A DNA stretch of 64,000 nucleotides, from assembly GCA_963714375.1 (NCBI GenBank), contig CAVQOG010000006.1, forward strand, positions 496,001 to 560,000, read 5' to 3'. Below are positions 60,460-64,000 of the stretch, in pieces. The DNA comes from UBA5794 sp963714375 (GTDB taxonomy: Bacteria; Actinomycetota; Acidimicrobiia; Spongiisociales; UBA5794). The position numbers were made by a program, and so were the translations under genes. Positions within the stretch are counted from its first letter, which is position 1. Each line of letters begins with the position of its first letter. A model generated the notes under the pieces. It was not told the DNA's origin, made no database searches, and saw nothing but the letters and a program-made list of their open reading frames with translations.

Positions 60460-61857
60460 GTGACACAGGCATCGGAAACAGCGGAACAGATCAGATCGGG
60501 CCGATTGAAAGCCGTCGACGCCGTTGGCGCAGCAATCGAGGCAGCCCTTGACTCGCATGACGAGCTCAACGCCTTCACCCTCATTGACCGGTCCGGAGCG
60601 ATGGTGAGAGCCGAGGGCATCGACAGGTTGATCGCCGAGGGCAAGGACCCTGGTCCCCTGGCCGGTGTCCCCATCGCGCTGAAAGACATCATCGATCAAG
60701 CCGGACTCCCGAACTCGAAAGGTGCCAGCTTCCCCGCACAAATCGCCGAACATTCAGCGGCAGTCGTCCGACGTCTCGGTACAGCAGGGGCTGTCATCAT
60801 CGGGAGAACGGGACTCCACGAGTTTGCGTTCGGATTCACATCGGAGAACCCTTGGTTCGGTCCCGTTCGCAACCCGTGGGACACGTCAACATCGGCTGGC
60901 GGATCATCGGGAGGCTCGGGTGCTGCGGTGGCGGCAGGCATTGTCCCCATCGCGATCGGAACCGATACGGGCGGTTCGGTCCGTGTTCCGTCCGCCCTCT
61001 GCGGCGTGTTCGGGCTCAAGGTCACCCATGGCAGAGTGCCCTTGACCGGCGTCTATCGGCTCGTCCCTTCACTCGACACCGTCGGCCCCCTCGCACGAAG
61101 CACGGCTGACATCGAACTCGCCTATCAGGCGATGGCCGGATATGACCCTGACGATGGATGGTCCGTTCCAGCGGCGGCGATTCCGAAGGTCGAAGTCGGA
61201 CAATCGACCATTGGCATGGTCGAACAGTGGATGACCGCTCCCATGTCACGCAACGTCCGCGAGGGGATCGAACGATTCATCGCAGGTGCCCGCGAGGCAG
61301 GGTTCAACGTTGTGTCTGTCGATGAGCCATCACTGGCACCCCACCGCTCCCTGGTTGCCGCCATCGGACCTGAGATCCTCGAGATACACGGGGAGCGATT
61401 TGAAAAGCACCGTGACCGCTACGGCGAGGATCTACAGGCTCGCCTTGATCTGGCCCAGGACACAACCGCCCGCGATGTCGTCGAAGCACACCGTTGGGGT
61501 GCAATGGCTCGCAACACGATTGCGCGACTCCATGGGGATGGGATCGGGATCCTGGCTGCTCCGAGCGTCGGCTCAATGCGGAAACTCATCGGTGAGGACG
61601 AGATCGATGTCGACGGAGTCCGCCACTTCCACCGGGCGGTCCTGGCCGCATTCACCGCACCCATCAACCGCATCGGCGTACCGGCCCTTGCCGCACCAAT
61701 CAGTGGACGCGAACGAGTCAGTGGCGAAGAGGTTCCCGTGTCAGTGCAGCTCATTGCCCCGATGTGGCACGAGGCGTCGATACTGGATGTCACCAAGCGG
61801 CTGGAATCGGCGGGCGTCCTCTCAGCCGGAACGCCGCCAACTCCGGAGATGCCATGA
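60460..61857 (+). CDS. Amidase-signature family hydrolase
   Basis: A 465-residue protein. IALKDIIDQAG holds the catalytic Lys, and SAGGSSGGSGAAVAAG and IGTDTGGSVRVPSALCG the Ser-cisSer-Ser set. It is related to GatA but stands apart from gatB and gatC, so it probably hydrolyses a free amide. The substrate is unknown. Its stop overlaps the start of the UDP-glucose dehydrogenase gene (ATGA at 61854). Confidence 0.87.
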   Translation: MTQASETAEQIRSGRLKAVDAVGAAIEAALDSHDELNAFTLIDRSGAMVRAEGIDRLIAEGKDPGPLAGVPIALKDIIDQAGLPNSKGASFPAQIAEHSAAVVRRLGTAGAVIIGRTGLHEFAFGFTSENPWFGPVRNPWDTSTSAGGSSGGSGAAVAAGIVPIAIGTDTGGSVRVPSALCGVFGLKVTHGRVPLTGVYRLVPSLDTVGPLARSTADIELAYQAMAGYDPDDGWSVPAAAIPKVEVGQSTIGMVEQWMTAPMSRNVREGIERFIAGAREAGFNVVSVDEPSLAPHRSLVAAIGPEILEIHGERFEKHRDRYGEDLQARLDLAQDTTARDVVEAHRWGAMARNTIARLHGDGIGILAAPSVGSMRKLIGEDEIDVDGVRHFHRAVLAAFTAPINRIGVPALAAPISGRERVSGEEVPVSVQLIAPMWHEASILDVTKRLESAGVLSAGTPPTPEMP

Positions 61858-63173
61858 ACATTGCGATCATCGGATGCGGCTACGTCGGGCTTGTCACGGG
61901 AGCGTGTCTGGCAGACCTCGGCCACACCGTTACATGCATCGATACGGACAGCGACAAGATCGGACACCTGCGCCGTGGAGAGATGCCCGTCTACGAACCG
62001 GGCCTTGCGAACCTCGTGGAATCAAACTCGACCGCTGGCAGACTCTCGTTCACCACGGACTACACCGAGGGAGTCCCCAGCGCACACGCTGTGATCGTTG
62101 CTGTCGGGACACCGTCGCTCGCCAACGGCGCTGCCGATCTCACATACGTCCGGCAGGCAGTCACCTCCCTTGCCGACCATGTGAGCGACGGAACAACGAT
62201 CGTGTTGAAGTCGACGGTTCCGGTCGGAGCGAACGAAGCCATGAAGCGACTGTTCTTTGAGCTCGCTGCCGAAAAGGACGTCTCCTTTGCCTCGAACCCG
62301 GAGTTCCTCAAGCAGGGTGCAGCGATCGCAGATTTCTCTGAGCCGGATCGGATCATTATCGGAGTCACCGATGAGCGCTCTGAACAAGCGCTGCGCGAGA
62401 TGTATCGCCCGCTCATCGACAACGGCGTTCCGACCGTGTTCACCGATGTGGCGACATCGGAGTTGACGAAGTACGCCTCCAACGCTTTCCTTGCGGCAAA
62501 GCTCTCGTTCATCAACGAGATGGCCGACCTGTGCGACCAAACCGGGGCCTCGATCGAAGACGTGGCTCTCGGAATCGGGCTTGATTCACGAATCTCTGCA
62601 TCATTCCTCAATGCCGGACCCGGGTACGGAGGGTCGTGCTTCCCGAAGGACACACAGGCGTTGGTGCAAACCGGCATCGAACACGGTTCGCCTTCGCGCA
62701 TCGTCGCTGCAGCCGTTGAGGTGAACGCCAAACGGCGCCAAGCCATGATCGAGAGAATCGTGAACATTCTCGGTGGCGACGTCGCAGGGCTATCAATCGG
62801 GGTGCTCGGCATCACATTCAAGGCCAACACTGACGACCTGCGCGAAAGCCCTGCGGTTGAGATCGTCAGCGGACTCGTCAAGCGTGGTGCAGCGATCACC
62901 ATCTACGACCCACAGGGAATGGACAACGCCGCTCGCCTGCTTCCGACCCTCGAGTATGCCCCTGACCCGTACGCAGCCATCGAAGGGGCAGACGCTGCGG
63001 TCATTCTGACGGAGTGGCCCGAGTTTGCCAGCCTCGACCTGGACCAGGTGCGGAACCGACTGGGGACACCGCGAGTCATCGATCTGCGCAACCTTTTTCC
63101 GGTCAATGCGATGGCAGAAGCAGGTATCGAATACCACTCCATTGGCAGGCCAACCTCCCTCCCAAAGACCTGA
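61854..63173 (+). CDS. UDP-glucose 6-dehydrogenase
   Basis: A 439-residue protein. NIAIIGCGYVGLVTGACLAD is the NAD-binding start, SNPEFLKQGAAIADF the central segment, and GPGYGGSCFPKDTQAL holds the catalytic Cys. It makes UDP-glucuronate for surface polysaccharides. No glycosyltransferase is next to it here; the amidase and DUF3048 genes come before it. Confidence 0.93.
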   Translation: MNIAIIGCGYVGLVTGACLADLGHTVTCIDTDSDKIGHLRRGEMPVYEPGLANLVESNSTAGRLSFTTDYTEGVPSAHAVIVAVGTPSLANGAADLTYVRQAVTSLADHVSDGTTIVLKSTVPVGANEAMKRLFFELAAEKDVSFASNPEFLKQGAAIADFSEPDRIIIGVTDERSEQALREMYRPLIDNGVPTVFTDVATSELTKYASNAFLAAKLSFINEMADLCDQTGASIEDVALGIGLDSRISASFLNAGPGYGGSCFPKDTQALVQTGIEHGSPSRIVAAAVEVNAKRRQAMIERIVNILGGDVAGLSIGVLGITFKANTDDLRESPAVEIVSGLVKRGAAITIYDPQGMDNAARLLPTLEYAPDPYAAIEGADAAVILTEWPEFASLDLDQVRNRLGTPRVIDLRNLFPVNAMAEAGIEYHSIGRPTSLPKT

Positions 63174-63310
63174 TTCGGGGGAATCTCAGCGAAAGGGCAA
63201 GGATGCCGCACAAGCGCAATATGCTGTATCGGGCGCGCGTCAAACAATCACACGGAAACAACGACCACGCTGGAAGATTTCCATCAACTTTCCCATGAGG
63301 AGCAGAGACG

Positions 63311-64000
63311 GTGTCGGACGAAACCCTGACCGAACCCAAGCCAGAAGCAGAACCAGAAACAAGTCCAGACCCGCAGCAGATTGATGACGTTGTTATCCGC
63401 TTCGCCGGAGATTCCGGTGACGGGATGCAGCTTGCGGGTACCCAGTTCACGGCAAGCTCTGCACTCTTTGGAAACGACCTGGCCACACTCCCGAACTTCC
63501 CAGCTGAGATCCGCGCCCCTGCCGGAACGATCGCTGGCGTCTCATCCTTCCAGGTACACATTGCCGACTGGGACATCCTTACACCCGGTGACGACCCGGA
63601 CTGCCTGGTTGCAATGAATCCCGCAGCTCTCATGGCCCACCTTCATGACCTTGTCAAGGGCGGGCTCCTCATCATCAACTCGGACGCTTTCGAGGACCGC
63701 AACCTTGCCAAGGCCGGCTATGACACCAATCCGCTCGAAGACGGAAGCCTCGACGCATACCAGGTCATCACTGCCCCCATGGATGAACTCACCAAGATCG
63801 CTGTGAAAGACTCAGGTGTCAAGGGTCGTGAAACGCTTCGCTCCAAGAACTTCTTTGCCCTCGGGCTCATGTCATGGATTTATCAGCGATCGCTCGATCC
63901 TGTGATCGATTGGATCGGTTCCAAGTTCGGATCCGACACGCCTGTTGGAAACGCCAACGTATTGGCGCTGAAGGCCGGGTACAACTTTGGGATCACGACC
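63311..64000 (+). CDS. korA: 2-oxoacid:ferredoxin oxidoreductase alpha/gamma subunit, truncated by window end
   Basis: At least 230 residues visible. After an acidic leader of about 25 residues, VVIRFAGDSGDGMQLAGTQ starts the gamma domain, in the fused gamma-alpha arrangement of KorA. FPAEIRAPAGTIAGVSSFQV continues it. The protein pairs with a KorB subunit presumably beyond the window to convert 2-oxoglutarate and CoA to succinyl-CoA, reducing ferredoxin. GTG 63311 follows GAGGAGC. The 137 bases before it show no gene. Confidence 0.88.
   Translation, partial: MSDETLTEPKPEAEPETSPDPQQIDDVVIRFAGDSGDGMQLAGTQFTASSALFGNDLATLPNFPAEIRAPAGTIAGVSSFQVHIADWDILTPGDDPDCLVAMNPAALMAHLHDLVKGGLLIINSDAFEDRNLAKAGYDTNPLEDGSLDAYQVITAPMDELTKIAVKDSGVKGRETLRSKNFFALGLMSWIYQRSLDPVIDWIGSKFGSDTPVGNANVLALKAGYNFGITT

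Overview
The window is high-G+C bacterial chromosome, almost completely coding, with genes packed into short runs joined by 4-base ATGA or GTGA stop/start overlaps. The gene content fits an actinobacterium, perhaps of the uncultured or Acidimicrobiia type. The evidence is ppk1 next to a MutT1-like Nudix/phosphatase fusion (the mycobacterial arrangement), a MurA with Asp instead of the fosfomycin-target Cys, GatCAB with GltX, Ni superoxide dismutase with its SodX peptidase, MeaB, and a fused KorA subunit. The lineage is an inference; no rRNA or single-copy phylogeny was available.

Layout. 1-4.5 kb: end of an SDR gene, a GMC oxidoreductase, a cation/proton antiporter, a cupin and a DUF1905/YdeI protein. 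4.6-10.4 kb (minus): tRNA-Glu(CTC), tRNA-Gln(CTG), a VOC protein, gltX, a fumarylacetoacetase-fold protein, ilvE and an S9 peptidase. 10.4-12.5 kb (plus): pgpA and an ABC-2 exporter pair. 12.5-21.2 kb (minus, one plus-strand membrane gene): serA-gatB-gatA-gatC, then dapE-dapD-dapC. 21.3-22.9 kb: two membrane-anchored proteins. 22.9-32.5 kb (minus): ligA-mnmA-cysteine desulfurase-hydrolase, enoyl-CoA hydratase, meaB, a NifU-like protein, murA and a lipoprotein. 32.5-36.1 kb (plus): rpiB, ppk1, mutT1-like.

36.1-43.1 kb (minus) is the first accessory block. It holds ubiX, a two-subunit PEP-synthase-like phosphotransferase whose sizes and motifs match phenylphosphate synthase, an IclR regulator, a UbiD decarboxylase/carboxylase and a HAD phosphatase translationally coupled to it. 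This reads as a pathway that phosphorylates a phenol-type substrate and carboxylates it with prenylated FMN. A 65-bp element occurs twice, ahead of the synthase operon and ahead of the regulator, and is probably the shared promoter/operator.

45.1-50.4 kb (minus) is the second accessory block: a bacterial microcompartment operon with six shell genes (three BMC-P, one BMC-H, two BMC-T, one of them CsoS1D-like) and three cargo enzymes (RpiB-like isomerase, deoxyribose-phosphate aldolase, CoA-acylating aldehyde dehydrogenase), each with an N-terminal helix resembling an encapsulation peptide. It matches the sugar-phosphate-utilising (SPU) class. Divergent from it is an HTH regulator gene that is out of frame because a 58-bp repeat unit is present twice; removing one unit restores a single 266-residue reading frame.

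51.5-64 kb: two membrane proteins, a four-gene ABC exporter set (one permease frameshifted), murJ, the divergent sodN/sodX pair, a DUF3048 lipoprotein, an amidase, UDP-glucose dehydrogenase and the start of korA. Several families of short non-coding repeats are scattered through intergenic spaces: GC-rich stem-loops, simple GTC/ATCGGT-type arrays, and a 25-bp inverted pair flanking the nifU-like gene.
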